This document shows, piece after piece, positions 48,929-58,278 of a DNA stretch of 64,000 nucleotides (position 1 is the stretch's first letter; every line of letters begins with the position of its first letter). The DNA comes from Bradyrhizobium barranii subsp. apii. GTDB lineage: Bacteria; Pseudomonadota; Alphaproteobacteria; Rhizobiales; Xanthobacteraceae. The stretch lies in contig NZ_CP096255.1 of assembly GCF_011516635.5 (NCBI RefSeq), positions 2,478,501 through 2,542,500 on the forward strand, written 5' to 3'. Under the pieces are notes generated by a model. It did not search any database. It saw only the letters and a list, made by a program, of their open reading frames with translations, and was not told the DNA's origin. The position numbers were made by a program, and so were the translations under genes.

Positions 48929-50191
48929 ATGCGGCTTATCTTCATCGCAACGATGGCGGTTCTCATGGTCGGACAGGCGCTAGCCAAGGATGTGCTCTCG
49001 GGTGCGAGCCTCTACGAAGATGTGGCGCGCTATGCGTCCTTCGGTCTGCACCGCTTCGGCTCTGCGGGCGATCGCGCGACGGCCGACTGGATCGCCGGCG
49101 AGATGAAGCAGGCGGGTTTCGAAATCAGCTTCCAGCCCGTCGTGCTCGGGCGGCAATATGTCGTCGAGCGGGCCAGCGCCGAAGCCGCCGGCATCTCTGT
49201 CGAGGCGACGCCTTTCTGGTGGCCGCCGGAGGACAAGGCCAGCTTCCATCTCGCCGCGCCGCTCGCGCGCGATGGCGATGTCACCGGCAGGATCCTTCTG
49301 CTCGATCTGCCGTTCGATCGCGGCGCCTATCTGGGGCCGACCCATCGTGCGGCGATCGCGGAAGCCGCGGCAAGGAAGCCGGCGGCCATCCTGCTGATGA
49401 TCGGCAATCCCGCCGATGACCGCTTCGCCTATAACGTCACGCAGGAGGATGCGCCCTGGCCGGTGCCGGTGATCGTGGTCGGCGCGGCGTCGCGAGCGGT
49501 GCTCGAGCGCGCGCTTGCCTCAGGCGCGCCTGTCACCTTCGACGTGAAGGGCCATTACGAGCGCGATGTTGTCGGCCGCAACGTCATCGCCGAGATCGGG
49601 GCCGGCCGTGGGCCGGTCATCGTCGTCTCGACGCCGATGACCGGCTGGTACTCGTGCGTCTGCGAGCGCGGCCCCGGCATCGCCAACTTTCTCGCGCTGG
49701 CGCGCATCGTCGCCGCCGAGAAATGGCCGGCGCATCTTGTTTTCATCGCCACCGCCGGCCACGAGATCGGCCATGGCGGTATGGAGCTGTTTTTGAAGCA
49801 CGGAGCGCCGGCACCGAAGGACACGCTGGCGTGGATTCACTTCGGTTCGTCGAACGCCTGCTATGCCTTCGCGGAAGGCGCCCGCACCGATCGGCCCGAG
49901 CAAGAGCGTTATCTCGTGCTGAGCAAATCCGCCGTCGCGCTGACCGATGAGACTTTTGCAAAAGTCGAGGCCAAGCGTCTGGTGACGGAGAAGCAGGCGG
50001 TCGGTGAGCTGCGCGACGTGCATGCGGCGGGCTACGCCAATTTCCTCGGCATGGCCGGGCGCCATCGGACGTTTCATACGCCGTCGGATGATCTTGCCGC
50101 GACCGGGCCCGAGATCCTCGAGCCGGTCGCGCGCGCCTTCGTCGATGCTGCGCGAAAGATCGTCGAACGCGGCAACGCCGCGTTCCGGTAA
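48929..50191 (+). CDS. Secreted M28-like peptidase homologue with unusual HEIGH motif
   Basis: 420 residues. Signal peptide (LIFIATMAVLMVGQALA). The domain layout resembles M28 (Zn aminopeptidase): ERASAEAAGISVEATPFWW region, then STPMTGWYSCVCERGPGIANFLALAR where family members carry the HxD and metal-Asp motif, and FHTPSDDLA near the end matching the last M28 metal His. The usual His-x-Asp and Glu-Glu ligands are not visible; instead HEIGH (278-282, nucleotides 49760-49774) matches an HExxH zincin motif. Function is uncertain: an altered metal site or a changed enzyme. It is convergent with the L,D-transpeptidase, two bases apart. Confidence 0.75.
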   Translation: MRLIFIATMAVLMVGQALAKDVLSGASLYEDVARYASFGLHRFGSAGDRATADWIAGEMKQAGFEISFQPVVLGRQYVVERASAEAAGISVEATPFWWPPEDKASFHLAAPLARDGDVTGRILLLDLPFDRGAYLGPTHRAAIAEAAARKPAAILLMIGNPADDRFAYNVTQEDAPWPVPVIVVGAASRAVLERALASGAPVTFDVKGHYERDVVGRNVIAEIGAGRGPVIVVSTPMTGWYSCVCERGPGIANFLALARIVAAEKWPAHLVFIATAGHEIGHGGMELFLKHGAPAPKDTLAWIHFGSSNACYAFAEGARTDRPEQERYLVLSKSAVALTDETFAKVEAKRLVTEKQAVGELRDVHAAGYANFLGMAGRHRTFHTPSDDLAATGPEILEPVARAFVDAARKIVERGNAAFR

Positions 50192-50193
50192 CG

Positions 50194-50985
50194 TCAGTTC
50201 TGATAGTAACCGCGCGGCTGATAGTATTGCCGGGGCTGTGGCTGATAGTAGCCCTGCTGGCCGTAGCCTTGATTGTAGTATTGCTGCGGCTGCTGCTGTT
50301 GATAGACCTGTGCGTCATACAGCGGGCGGCTGGCCGAGCGCGGCGCGGGATAGCGCGTGCCGGTGTCGCTGCCGTCGGCCGGGTAGATGTAATTGTCGTC
50401 CTGCGGCATGTAGCGGCGGGCGGGCTGCGCCGGCGGTGCGAGATTCACGGGATCGCCTGAAGTGGCGTACTGCTCTTCGGCCAGCTGCGGCGCGCGGGCC
50501 ACTGCAGTGGGGTTGCGGCCGCGCGGGTTGCGGGCCAGAGCCACCTGGGCCGAGCCGGTCAGCGTCACCGTGGTGTTGAGCACGCCCTGCTGCTGCACCA
50601 GCGCATAGAGCGTCGAGGCATTCTGACGCGACAGTCGCACGCAGCCGTGCGACGCCGGCGAGCCGAGGCGGCTGACCGAGTCGGTGCCGTGAATCGCGTG
50701 CCCGACCTTGGTGAAGAAGATCGCGTGCGGCATCGGCGCGTCGTCGAATTCCTTGGAGTAGTGATCCTCTTCCATGCGGAAGGCGCGGAAGGCGCCGCCC
50801 GGCGTTTCGCGCGAGGGGATGCCTGTCGACACCGGCCAGCGATAGCGCGCGACGCCGTCGACGGCGACGGTCATCTGCTGATTGTCCTTGTCGACGGTGA
50901 TCTCGACCTTGGCCTGGGCGGCGCCCGCGCTCAAAAACATCAATGAGGAAAAAGCGATGAAAAAAGAACGCATCTGGAAACGCAT
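50194..50985 (-). CDS. L,D-transpeptidase (YkuD) with Tyr/Gln-rich tail
   Basis: 263 residues from ATG at 50985, chosen because it begins a normal signal peptide (FFIAFSSLMFLSAGAAQA). The YkuD domain (~27-140) has the catalytic SHGCVR with Cys115 and a His at 99 (HGTD). Residues ~223-263 are a low-complexity tail in which 26 of 41 residues are Tyr or Gln. L,D-transpeptidases make 3-3 crosslinks or attach proteins to peptidoglycan in the periplasm. Rhizobiales rely on them for polar growth. Confidence 0.92.
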   Translation of the reverse strand: MRFQMRSFFIAFSSLMFLSAGAAQAKVEITVDKDNQQMTVAVDGVARYRWPVSTGIPSRETPGGAFRAFRMEEDHYSKEFDDAPMPHAIFFTKVGHAIHGTDSVSRLGSPASHGCVRLSRQNASTLYALVQQQGVLNTTVTLTGSAQVALARNPRGRNPTAVARAPQLAEEQYATSGDPVNLAPPAQPARRYMPQDDNYIYPADGSDTGTRYPAPRSASRPLYDAQVYQQQQPQQYYNQGYGQQGYYQPQPRQYYQPRGYYQN

Positions 50986-51298
50986 TTGAGTTCTGGCCTC
51001 CGGCCTGTTCACGCTAGGCGCCGCAGCCCCGTCCCCCGGCGTGCAATATGCCTGCAATCCGGCTTTCGTTCCAGCGGGCTGCCCCTCCATCGTTAACGCG
51101 ATGCCGGGCGTAAGCAAGGCCGCTTTGTGCCGCGTGGCTGGCGGCGGCGCTGACATTTTCGCGAGCGCGCCAAGCAGTCACAACGCCGACAATTCGTCAC
51201 AAAGGCGCAACCATTCGGCCGCTTCAGGCGTTGATCGTGGCTGCCCTCGACGGGCGGCTTCCGCTGCCCTTTCCCCTTTAATTCCCTTGGGACCGAAG

Positions 51299-51613
51299 AT
51301 GAACAAAGCCCGTATCGCCGCCGCGCAATTGCCGGCCGGTTTGCCCATCCGCCTGCTGTTCGCAGCCACCGCTATCCTGCTCGCGCTGTTGTCGCTGCCG
51401 CAAGCCGGCCACGCCCAGGGCATCGTGCGCGGCGCCCAGGAAGGCTCCTACGAAGGCAATCGGATCGCCGGCCCTGTCGTTGGCGGCGCGGTCGGCGCCG
51501 GTGTTGGAGGGGCCGTGGGTGCGGTGGAGGGCGTGTTCGGCATTCCGCATCACCGCCATTACCGCTGCCGCGGCTACTATGACGGCTACCATCGCTTCCA
51601 CTGCTACAGGTGA
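51299..51613 (+). CDS. Small secreted/membrane glycine-zipper protein (104 aa)
   Basis: 104 residues from ATG at 51299. Signal peptide or membrane anchor (LLFAATAILLALLSLPQAGHA), then VVGGAVGAGVGGAVGAVEGV, a glycine-zipper repeat that can insert into membranes, and a Tyr/His/Arg-rich end (HHRHYRCRGYYDGYHRFHCYR) with two Cys. Function unknown. It is divergent from the L,D-transpeptidase across a ~310-base gap that contains GTCACAA twice (51177 and 51196). Confidence 0.7.
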   Translation: MNKARIAAAQLPAGLPIRLLFAATAILLALLSLPQAGHAQGIVRGAQEGSYEGNRIAGPVVGGAVGAGVGGAVGAVEGVFGIPHHRHYRCRGYYDGYHRFHCYR

Positions 51614-51621
51614 GGTAGCGC

Positions 51622-51713
51622 CGTAGCCCGGATGGAGCGAAGCGCAATCCGGGGCCGCTGGTGCGTGAGGTGACGCTTGTCCCGGATTTCGCTGCGCTCC
51701 ATCCGGGCTACGG
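51622..51713. repeat. Palindromic repeat (CGTAGCCCGGATGGAGCG family), copy 2
   Basis: Nearly identical arms to the element at 47702: CGTAGCCCGGATGGAGCGAA left, GCGCTCCATCCGGGCTACGG right, with a different spacer. It sits between the convergent glycine-zipper and ABC permease genes. Confidence 0.85.
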
Positions 51714-51721
51714 ATCTGCGG

Positions 51722-52479
51722 TCAATTCTTCAGCCGGTAGCCCGTGCGGAAAATCCACCAGATCACGGCGAGGCAGATCACCAGGAACGCCGTCGTCATG
51801 CAGATGCTGACGGACACGCTGACATCCGCAATCTCGTAGAAGCTCCAGCGGAAGCCCGAGATCAGATAGACGACCGGGTTCAGCAGCGCCACCGTGCGCC
51901 AGCCTGCCGGCAGCATGTCGATGGAATAGAAGCTGCCGCCGAGGAAGGTCAGCGGCGTCACCACCAGCATCGGGATCATCTGGAGTTTTTCGAAGCCGTC
52001 GGCCCAGATGCCGATGATGAAGCCGAACAGGCTGAACGTCACCGCCGTCAGCACCAGGAAGGTCAGCATCCAGACCGGATGATGGATGTGCAGCGGCACG
52101 AACAGGCCGGCGGTGGCGAGAATGATCAGGCCGAGAATGATCGACTTGGTCGCGGCGGCGCCGACATAGCCGAGCACGATCTCGCCATAGGAAATTGGCG
52201 CCGACAGGATTTCGTAGATCGTGCCGGTGAATTTCGGAAAGTAGATGCCGAAGGAAGCGTTGGCGATGCTCTGCGTCAGCACCGAGAGCATGATCAGCCC
52301 CGGCACGATGAAGGTGCCGTAGCTGACGCCTTCGACCTGGCTGATGCGCGAGCCGATCGCGGCGCCGAACACCACGAAATAGAGCGAGGTCGAGACGACA
52401 GGCGAGACGATGCTTTGCAGCAGCGTACGCCAGGTGCGCGCCATTTCGAACAGATAGATGGCGCGGATGGCGCGATGAT

Positions 52480-52483
<4 letters not shown>
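51722..52483 (-). CDS. ABC-2 type transport permease
   Basis: 253 residues from ATG at 52483; the longer frame upstream lies in the ATPase gene. Six transmembrane helices with the ABC-2 fold ([17 protein letters not shown] start, [20 protein letters not shown] central). It pairs with the ATPase that ends at 52480 (ATGA overlap, coupled). Such pairs export polysaccharide, drugs or lipid-like molecules; substrate unknown. Confidence 0.9.
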
Positions 52484-53403
<920 letters not shown>

Positions 53404-53489
53404 GATGGCCGCAGGGCTGAAAGGTAAAGACTGGGGAGGGGAGGCTGGAACCGTCCGGGAGGAGGTCAGCGGAGCCCTGAAATAGGAAT

Positions 53490-53564
53490 GCACTTGCCCG
53501 GCCGCAATTGGCCGGAGAAAAATGGTCTCAAAACAGTCCCTTCGGTGGCAGGTTCCGGGCAAGT
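53490..53564. repeat. 11-bp inverted repeat in the gap before the secreted hydrolase
   Basis: CACTTGCCCGG (53490-53500) and CCGGGCAAGTG (53554-53564) are perfect complements 53 bases apart. The inner CCGGCC..GGCCGG also pairs. Possible leader hairpin or operator in the divergent region between the ABC ATPase and the hydrolase. Confidence 0.4.
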
Positions 53565-53691
53565 GTTGCGCGAGGGTCACGGCTTGTGGCTAAGATTGCC
53601 GCTCACGCGCCTCTTTGTTGCGTCTGCGAGCAGGCCGTGGCTACGATTCCGGCCAATCGCAAAGCTTATCGTCCCCAGGGAAAACATCGAG

Positions 53692-54420
53692 ATGAGACCG
53701 AACGGCCGTCACACCGCCGGCGCCAGCCAGTTGCCCGCCCTCCGTGTGTGGGCGATCTGCCTGCTCCTGCTGTCAGCTGTTGCCATTAGCCCGACCACCG
53801 CCAGGGCGGCGCCGAGCCAGTCCGCGGCCGCGACCACGCATGTCTACCTGCTCCGCGGCGTGCTCAACATCTTCTCGCTCGGGCTCGATACGATCGGCTC
53901 CCGCCTCCAGGCGCAGGGCGTCCAGGTGACCGTCGCGAACTTCGTGTCCTGGTCCTCGCTCGCTGATGAGGCCGCGGCCAACTACAGGGCCGGTCGCGTC
54001 AAGACCATTGTCCTGGTCGGCCATTCCTCCGGCGCGACCGCGCTGCCGGACATGATCGCCAAGCTCAACCAGCTCGGGGTGCCCGTGAAGCTCGCGATCG
54101 GCCTCGATTCCGTATTCAAGACCAGGCTGTCGACCGGCGCCGAACGCTACATCAACATCTATATCGGCGACGGTCCCGGCGAGCCTGTGCGCGCTGCGGC
54201 TGGTCTCCGCGGCAAGCTCGACAATGTCGACGTCCGCGGCACCGGCGTCGGCCACATCTCGATCGACAAGAACGAGGCGATCCAGCGCCGCGTCATCGGC
54301 GAGATCGACGCCGCCATCTTGCGCTCGCGCGCCCCGGCAGGTCCGGTCGCCGAACCCGGCGCACCCAGGGCCCCGCGGCAGGCGCGCTCGGCGGCGGCGA
54401 CGGCTCCGGCCAGGAACTGA
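53692..54420 (+). CDS. Secreted alpha/beta-hydrolase-like protein (GHSSG)
   Basis: 242 residues from ATG at 53692. Signal peptide or anchor (AICLLLLSAVAISPTTARA) then VYLLRGVLNIFSLGLDTI and the nucleophile-elbow GHSSG at 110-114 (Ser112). Downstream GVGHISIDKNEAIQ could supply the His. The C-terminus is Ala/Arg/Pro-rich. It shares its core order with the LysM protein at 60071 (there GHSMGG and RVSHINIEKSDDI), so the two are paralogues. Likely periplasmic esterase or amidase; substrate unknown. Confidence 0.75.
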   Translation: MRPNGRHTAGASQLPALRVWAICLLLLSAVAISPTTARAAPSQSAAATTHVYLLRGVLNIFSLGLDTIGSRLQAQGVQVTVANFVSWSSLADEAAANYRAGRVKTIVLVGHSSGATALPDMIAKLNQLGVPVKLAIGLDSVFKTRLSTGAERYINIYIGDGPGEPVRAAAGLRGKLDNVDVRGTGVGHISIDKNEAIQRRVIGEIDAAILRSRAPAGPVAEPGAPRAPRQARSAAATAPARN

Positions 54421-54455
54421 GGGCGCGTCGCGCCCGCAGTACCGCGTGATGCCGC

Positions 54456-55634
54456 CTAAGCGGCGGTCACGCGGACCGGCATGCTCTCCAGCCCACGCAG
54501 GGAATTGTTGAGCCTGCGTTTCGGCTCTGCCGTGAGCTCGATGGTCTTCACGCGCCTTGCGAGCTCGCCGAATATCAATTCGCCTTCCAGACGCGCGATC
54601 ATCTGGCCGACGCAGGCGTGAATGCCGGCGCCGAAGCCGACATGTCCGGTCGCACTTCGTTCGACATCGAAGTGGTCGGGTTTGTCCCACCGCGCCGGAT
54701 CGCGGTTGGCGGAGGCCATGAACAGCAGCACCTTGCGGTGCGCGGGGATCACGCCGTCGCCGATCTCGACGTCGCGCGAGGTGGTGCGAAAGAACGTCTG
54801 CACCGGTGAGTCGTAGCGCAATCCCTCCTCGAAAGCGTTGCGCGCCAGCTCCGGCTTGTGGTGCAGCTTGCGATATTCATCCGGGTGCGTCGCGAGTGCC
54901 AGCAGGGTGTTGCCGATGCCATTGACGGTGGTGTCGATCCCCGCGGTGAGGAACGGCCGCACCAGGTGCGTTGCTTCGTGCTCGGTGATCTCGCCGTCGT
55001 CGGCCGCCTGGTAGATCATCATGCCGAGCCCGTCAGGCTGCAACGCATCCCGGGCGCAGCATTCCATGATCCAGCTCTGTACGGCGAGGCCCGCCTTGCG
55101 CGATGCGGCCAGCATTACGTTCTCCGGGCCAAAGCTGTCGAACACGAAGGTGCTCCAGGCCAGCAGCTTCTCGCGGCCATCCGGCCGGATGCCGATCGCA
55201 TCCGGAAACACTTTCATGGGATAGGCCTCCGCAAGATCGGCCACGGCATCGAAGGTGCCTTTGTCGATCAGCTCCGAGACCTTCCTCTCCGCCTCCTGCT
55301 GAAACGTTTCGCGCAGCTTCCTTGCGACGCCCGGAGACAGCGTGCGGCCGAGAACCCGCCGGCCCTTGTCGTGATCGGGAGGATCGATCTGGAGTGTCAG
55401 CGGTTTCGGCAGGGCAGGATTCATCCCGTGAAGCCCGACACCCTCGCCGCTGATGAACGTCTTCCAGTCCTTCAGGGCCGGCTCGACTTCGGCATAGCCT
55501 GCCATGGCCCACACGCCATACTGCTCCAGCGCGAACGCAGGCCCGAGCGCGCGCAGCGCTTCATAGGCGGGATAGGGATCCATCAGGAAGCCAGGCGCGA
55601 ACGGGTCGATCGGACTGGATGCAATGCCGCTCAT
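54456..55634 (-). CDS. Cytochrome P450, CYP199-like
   Basis: 392 residues. Heme ligand Cys341 in VGFGAGIHACVGQ; I-helix AGIDTTVNGIG; ExxR as EEGLR; NAFEEGLRYDSPVQTFFRTT resembles CYP199A enzymes from Rhodopseudomonas, as I recall them. CYP199A proteins oxidise para-substituted benzoates such as 4-methoxybenzoate with ferredoxin partners. No ferredoxin gene is adjacent. It is 16 bases downstream of a branched-chain-type substrate-binding protein, so the two probably form one transcript. Confidence 0.88.
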   Translation of the reverse strand: MSGIASSPIDPFAPGFLMDPYPAYEALRALGPAFALEQYGVWAMAGYAEVEPALKDWKTFISGEGVGLHGMNPALPKPLTLQIDPPDHDKGRRVLGRTLSPGVARKLRETFQQEAERKVSELIDKGTFDAVADLAEAYPMKVFPDAIGIRPDGREKLLAWSTFVFDSFGPENVMLAASRKAGLAVQSWIMECCARDALQPDGLGMMIYQAADDGEITEHEATHLVRPFLTAGIDTTVNGIGNTLLALATHPDEYRKLHHKPELARNAFEEGLRYDSPVQTFFRTTSRDVEIGDGVIPAHRKVLLFMASANRDPARWDKPDHFDVERSATGHVGFGAGIHACVGQMIARLEGELIFGELARRVKTIELTAEPKRRLNNSLRGLESMPVRVTAA

Positions 55635-55650
55635 GGTCAGCTCCCGGCCG

Positions 55651-56859
55651 TTATTGCGTGGTCAGCGGACACTTGCCTTCGCTCTCCGAGCGGAATGCGT
55701 CCTCGCCCTTGATCGTGGCGACGACCTTCAGCAGGTCCCAGGCCGAATTCGACTCCTCGGGCGCCTTGACCTGGAGCAAATAGAGCGGGTGGATCTTGCG
55801 TCCGTCCTTGCGGATGTAGCCCTTGCCGAACAGCGGATCGTCCGTCGGCATCTCCTTCATCGCGGTGACGACGGCCTTGCCGTCCTTGGCGCCGCCGACC
55901 TTGTCGACCGCCTTGAGGTAGTGAATGACCGAGGCATAGACGCCGGCCTGCATGTCGTTGGGATAAGCCTTCGAGGGAATGCGCTCGGCGAAGCGTTTGG
56001 CGAAAGCCCGCGTGCCGTCGTTCAGATCCCAGTAGAACGGGTTCATGATCTGCGCGCCCTGCGCAAACTTCAGTCCGAGTGAGGGAAGGCCGTTCATCCC
56101 CAGGATCAATCCGACCAGCTTGTGGTCCTTGGTCAGCCCGAACTCGGCGGCCTGCTTCATCGAGGTGATGGTATCGTCGCCGGCATTGGCGAAGCCGACG
56201 ACGTTCGCGCCCGAAGCCTGGGCCTGGAGCAGGAAGGAGGCGTAGTCGGCCGTTCCCAGCGGATGCCGCACGCTGCCGAGCACCTCGCCGCCGGACGCTT
56301 TCACGGCCTCCGCGGCCTGCTTCTCCAGATCGTGACCGAACGCGTAGTCGGCGGTGATGAAGAACCATTTCTTGCCGCCCTGCTGCACGATCGCCTTGCC
56401 GAGGCCGCGCCCGTAGGCATAGGTGTCGTAGGTCCAGTGCACGTTGTTGGGCGTGCATTTTTCGCCGGTGAGCAGCACCGTTCCAGCGCCCGATCCGACG
56501 AAGACCTTGTTCTTCTCGGCGCTCATCCCGGCGACAGCGAGCGCGATCGACGGGTTGGGGATGTCGAAGATCGCATCGACGCCGTCGTTCTCGTACCAGC
56601 GCCGGGCGATGCCGATCCCGATGTCGGTCTTGTTCTGGTGATCTGCCGCGACGACCTCGACAGGCTTGCCGCCGGCCTTGCCGCCATAATCCTCGACCGC
56701 CATTTTTGCGGCGACGACCGAGCCGATCCCCTGATAGCTCGCGAACGGACCGGATTGGTCGTTCAGGATGCCAATCTTCACGGCATCCTGGGCAAAGCCC
56801 GGCGCGGCAACCAGCATCGGAGCCAAAATGCACAATTTGTGCAGGAATTTGCTGTTCAT
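55651..56859 (-). CDS. Leu/aromatic-type ABC transporter substrate-binding protein
   Basis: 402 residues. Signal peptide (CILAPMLVAAPGFAQ) and a two-lobed Peripla_BP_6 domain (VKIGILNDQSGPFASYQGIG at the start; FVGSGAGTVLLTGEKCTPNN). Homologues bind branched-chain amino acids or aromatic acids for a HAAT transporter. No permease or ATPase gene is next to it; the P450 gene follows at 16 bases. A MarR regulator is divergent with a palindrome between. Start ATG at 56859 with GGAGGG upstream. Confidence 0.9.
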   Translation of the reverse strand: MNSKFLHKLCILAPMLVAAPGFAQDAVKIGILNDQSGPFASYQGIGSVVAAKMAVEDYGGKAGGKPVEVVAADHQNKTDIGIGIARRWYENDGVDAIFDIPNPSIALAVAGMSAEKNKVFVGSGAGTVLLTGEKCTPNNVHWTYDTYAYGRGLGKAIVQQGGKKWFFITADYAFGHDLEKQAAEAVKASGGEVLGSVRHPLGTADYASFLLQAQASGANVVGFANAGDDTITSMKQAAEFGLTKDHKLVGLILGMNGLPSLGLKFAQGAQIMNPFYWDLNDGTRAFAKRFAERIPSKAYPNDMQAGVYASVIHYLKAVDKVGGAKDGKAVVTAMKEMPTDDPLFGKGYIRKDGRKIHPLYLLQVKAPEESNSAWDLLKVVATIKGEDAFRSESEGKCPLTTQ

Positions 56860-56896
56860 TGTGTCCCTCCCATATGCGGTCTTGGTGCCGCTAAAT

Positions 56897-56919
56897 AATA
56901 GTTATATTTTATAGCTATT
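56897..56919. promoter_or_regulatory. Candidate MarR operator
   Basis: AATAGTTATA (56897-56906), three bases, TATAGCTATT (56910-56919): a 10-bp palindrome with one mismatch in an AT-rich island. It lies between the divergent substrate-binding protein gene (start 56859) and the MarR gene (start 56964). Confidence 0.65.
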
Positions 56920-56963
56920 TTTGAGAGTGTCAATTCGGCTGTGGCCGCCGCGGATTGAGGATC

Positions 56964-57443
56964 ATGAGTTCGAAAACCGTAAGACCCGGGTTGAAGTCCG
57001 ATCAGCAGCCGGAGAAATCGCTGGACTTGCGCGCGCTCCGGCGGACGCCCGGCTTCATGCTGCGCCTCGCGCAGTTGAAGTTTTTCGAAGGCTTTTACGA
57101 GGAGTTCGCCGCGTTGGGCCTGACGCCGGCGACCTATGCGATCTTCGCCGTCATTCGTGACAATCCCGGCGTGCCGCCGAGCAGCCTCGCCAGCCTGCTT
57201 CGGCTGCGCCTGCCGAACCTGATCAAGATCCTGAACGAGCTCGAATCGTCCGGCTTCATCAAGCGCAACCGCTCGAAGGCGGATCGTCGCGCCGTCGAGC
57301 TGATGCTGACGCCGAAGGGCGCAAAGCTCATTGCCGAGGGGGCAAGGCTGACGGAGCCCTACAACGAAAAGATGCTGGCCCCGCTCAGCTCGGCCGAGCA
57401 GCGCGCGCTGCTGGAATTGCTGAACCGGCTCCTGCCGCTCTAG
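56964..57443 (+). CDS. MarR-family transcription regulator
   Basis: 159 residues from ATG at 56964. Winged helix (PPSSLASLLRLRLPNLIKIL and the wing RNRSKADRRAVELMLTPKG) with the helical dimerisation ends typical of MarR. In related soil bacteria such regulators repress aromatic-acid genes and release DNA when ligand binds. The palindrome at 56897 is the likely site for repression of itself and the SBP-P450 unit. Nine bases separate its stop from the convergent TetR gene. Confidence 0.92.
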   Translation: MSSKTVRPGLKSDQQPEKSLDLRALRRTPGFMLRLAQLKFFEGFYEEFAALGLTPATYAIFAVIRDNPGVPPSSLASLLRLRLPNLIKILNELESSGFIKRNRSKADRRAVELMLTPKGAKLIAEGARLTEPYNEKMLAPLSSAEQRALLELLNRLLPL

Positions 57444-57452
57444 GGTCGGGCT

Positions 57453-58130
57453 CTATCGCTTCCTGACCAGCTTCAGGGGACGACCGGTCTTCTGAATGCG
57501 GGGCTTGGTCGCAACGCTCTGTGCGTCGGGGGGGTTCAGGAAGCGGACGAGCATCGTTCTCAGATGCTCTACGCTCTGCTTGATATCCAGCTTGGGATTG
57601 CGGATCGGCATGGCGCGGGATCCGTCGACGAGGGCGATCAGGATGTTTGCCGTCGCGTCCGGATCTAACCCCGGATCCACCCGCCCCTGCTGCTGCGCCT
57701 GGCGCAGGAAATCGCTCCACATGCGGCGGACCGCCCCGGTGTGGCGTTCGATGATCTCGGCGAATTCCGGATTGCGGGCGGCCTCCGCGAGGCCATCCAG
57801 ATTGAGGATCTGGGCGGGACGAAATCGCAGGCTGGATTCCTCGATATCGACGAGCAGCGCCTCGATCACGTCGGGGGCGGCCAGAATTTTTTCGAACTTT
57901 TCGGCCGACCGCGCGAGACCGAGGTCGATCATCGCCTCGATGATCGCCTCCTTGCTCGCGAAGTAGTGATAGAGGTGGCCCGGACTGATGCCGGCTTCGG
58001 TGCAGATATCTGTCGTGCTGGCGCCGCGGAAGCCGTCCCTGATGAAGCAGCGGATCGCCGCGCCGAGGATTTCCCCGCGCTTCTGCTCATGCTTGACGGG
58101 GTCGACTTTCCTCAAACCGGACATCTCCAT
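57453..58130 (-). CDS. TetR-family transcription regulator
   Basis: 225 residues. HTH in residues ~15-60: EILGAAIRCFIRDGFRGAST, ISPGHLYHYFASKEAIIEAM. The C-terminal ligand domain continues with GRVDPGLDPDATANILIALVD. Start ATG at 58130 or 58124. A 24-base palindrome lies 100 bases upstream, between this gene and the DUF3313-like lipoprotein gene. It likely represses that gene or itself. Confidence 0.92.
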   Translation of the reverse strand: MEMSGLRKVDPVKHEQKRGEILGAAIRCFIRDGFRGASTTDICTEAGISPGHLYHYFASKEAIIEAMIDLGLARSAEKFEKILAAPDVIEALLVDIEESSLRFRPAQILNLDGLAEAARNPEFAEIIERHTGAVRRMWSDFLRQAQQQGRVDPGLDPDATANILIALVDGSRAMPIRNPKLDIKQSVEHLRTMLVRFLNPPDAQSVATKPRIQKTGRPLKLVRKR

Positions 58131-58231
58131 TCACACTCGCCCCGTTTAGCACGACGGTCCGCCACGAGAAAATCAAAATTAGAGAGTTCCATCTATTTAT
58201 GTTGACGGATGTTGCGAGGCGTGAGAAGTGA

Positions 58232-58255
58232 TTATTAGAGCGATCTCTCTAATAA
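58232..58255. promoter_or_regulatory. Candidate TetR operator
   Basis: TTATTAGAG (58232-58240), six bases, CTCTAATAA (58247-58255): perfect 9-bp arms. A half-site TTAGAGAG is at 58179-58186. The palindrome is 24 bases before the ATG of the DUF3313-like gene. Confidence 0.6.
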
Positions 58256-58278
58256 GCTGCCGAAGCGGGAATGGGACC

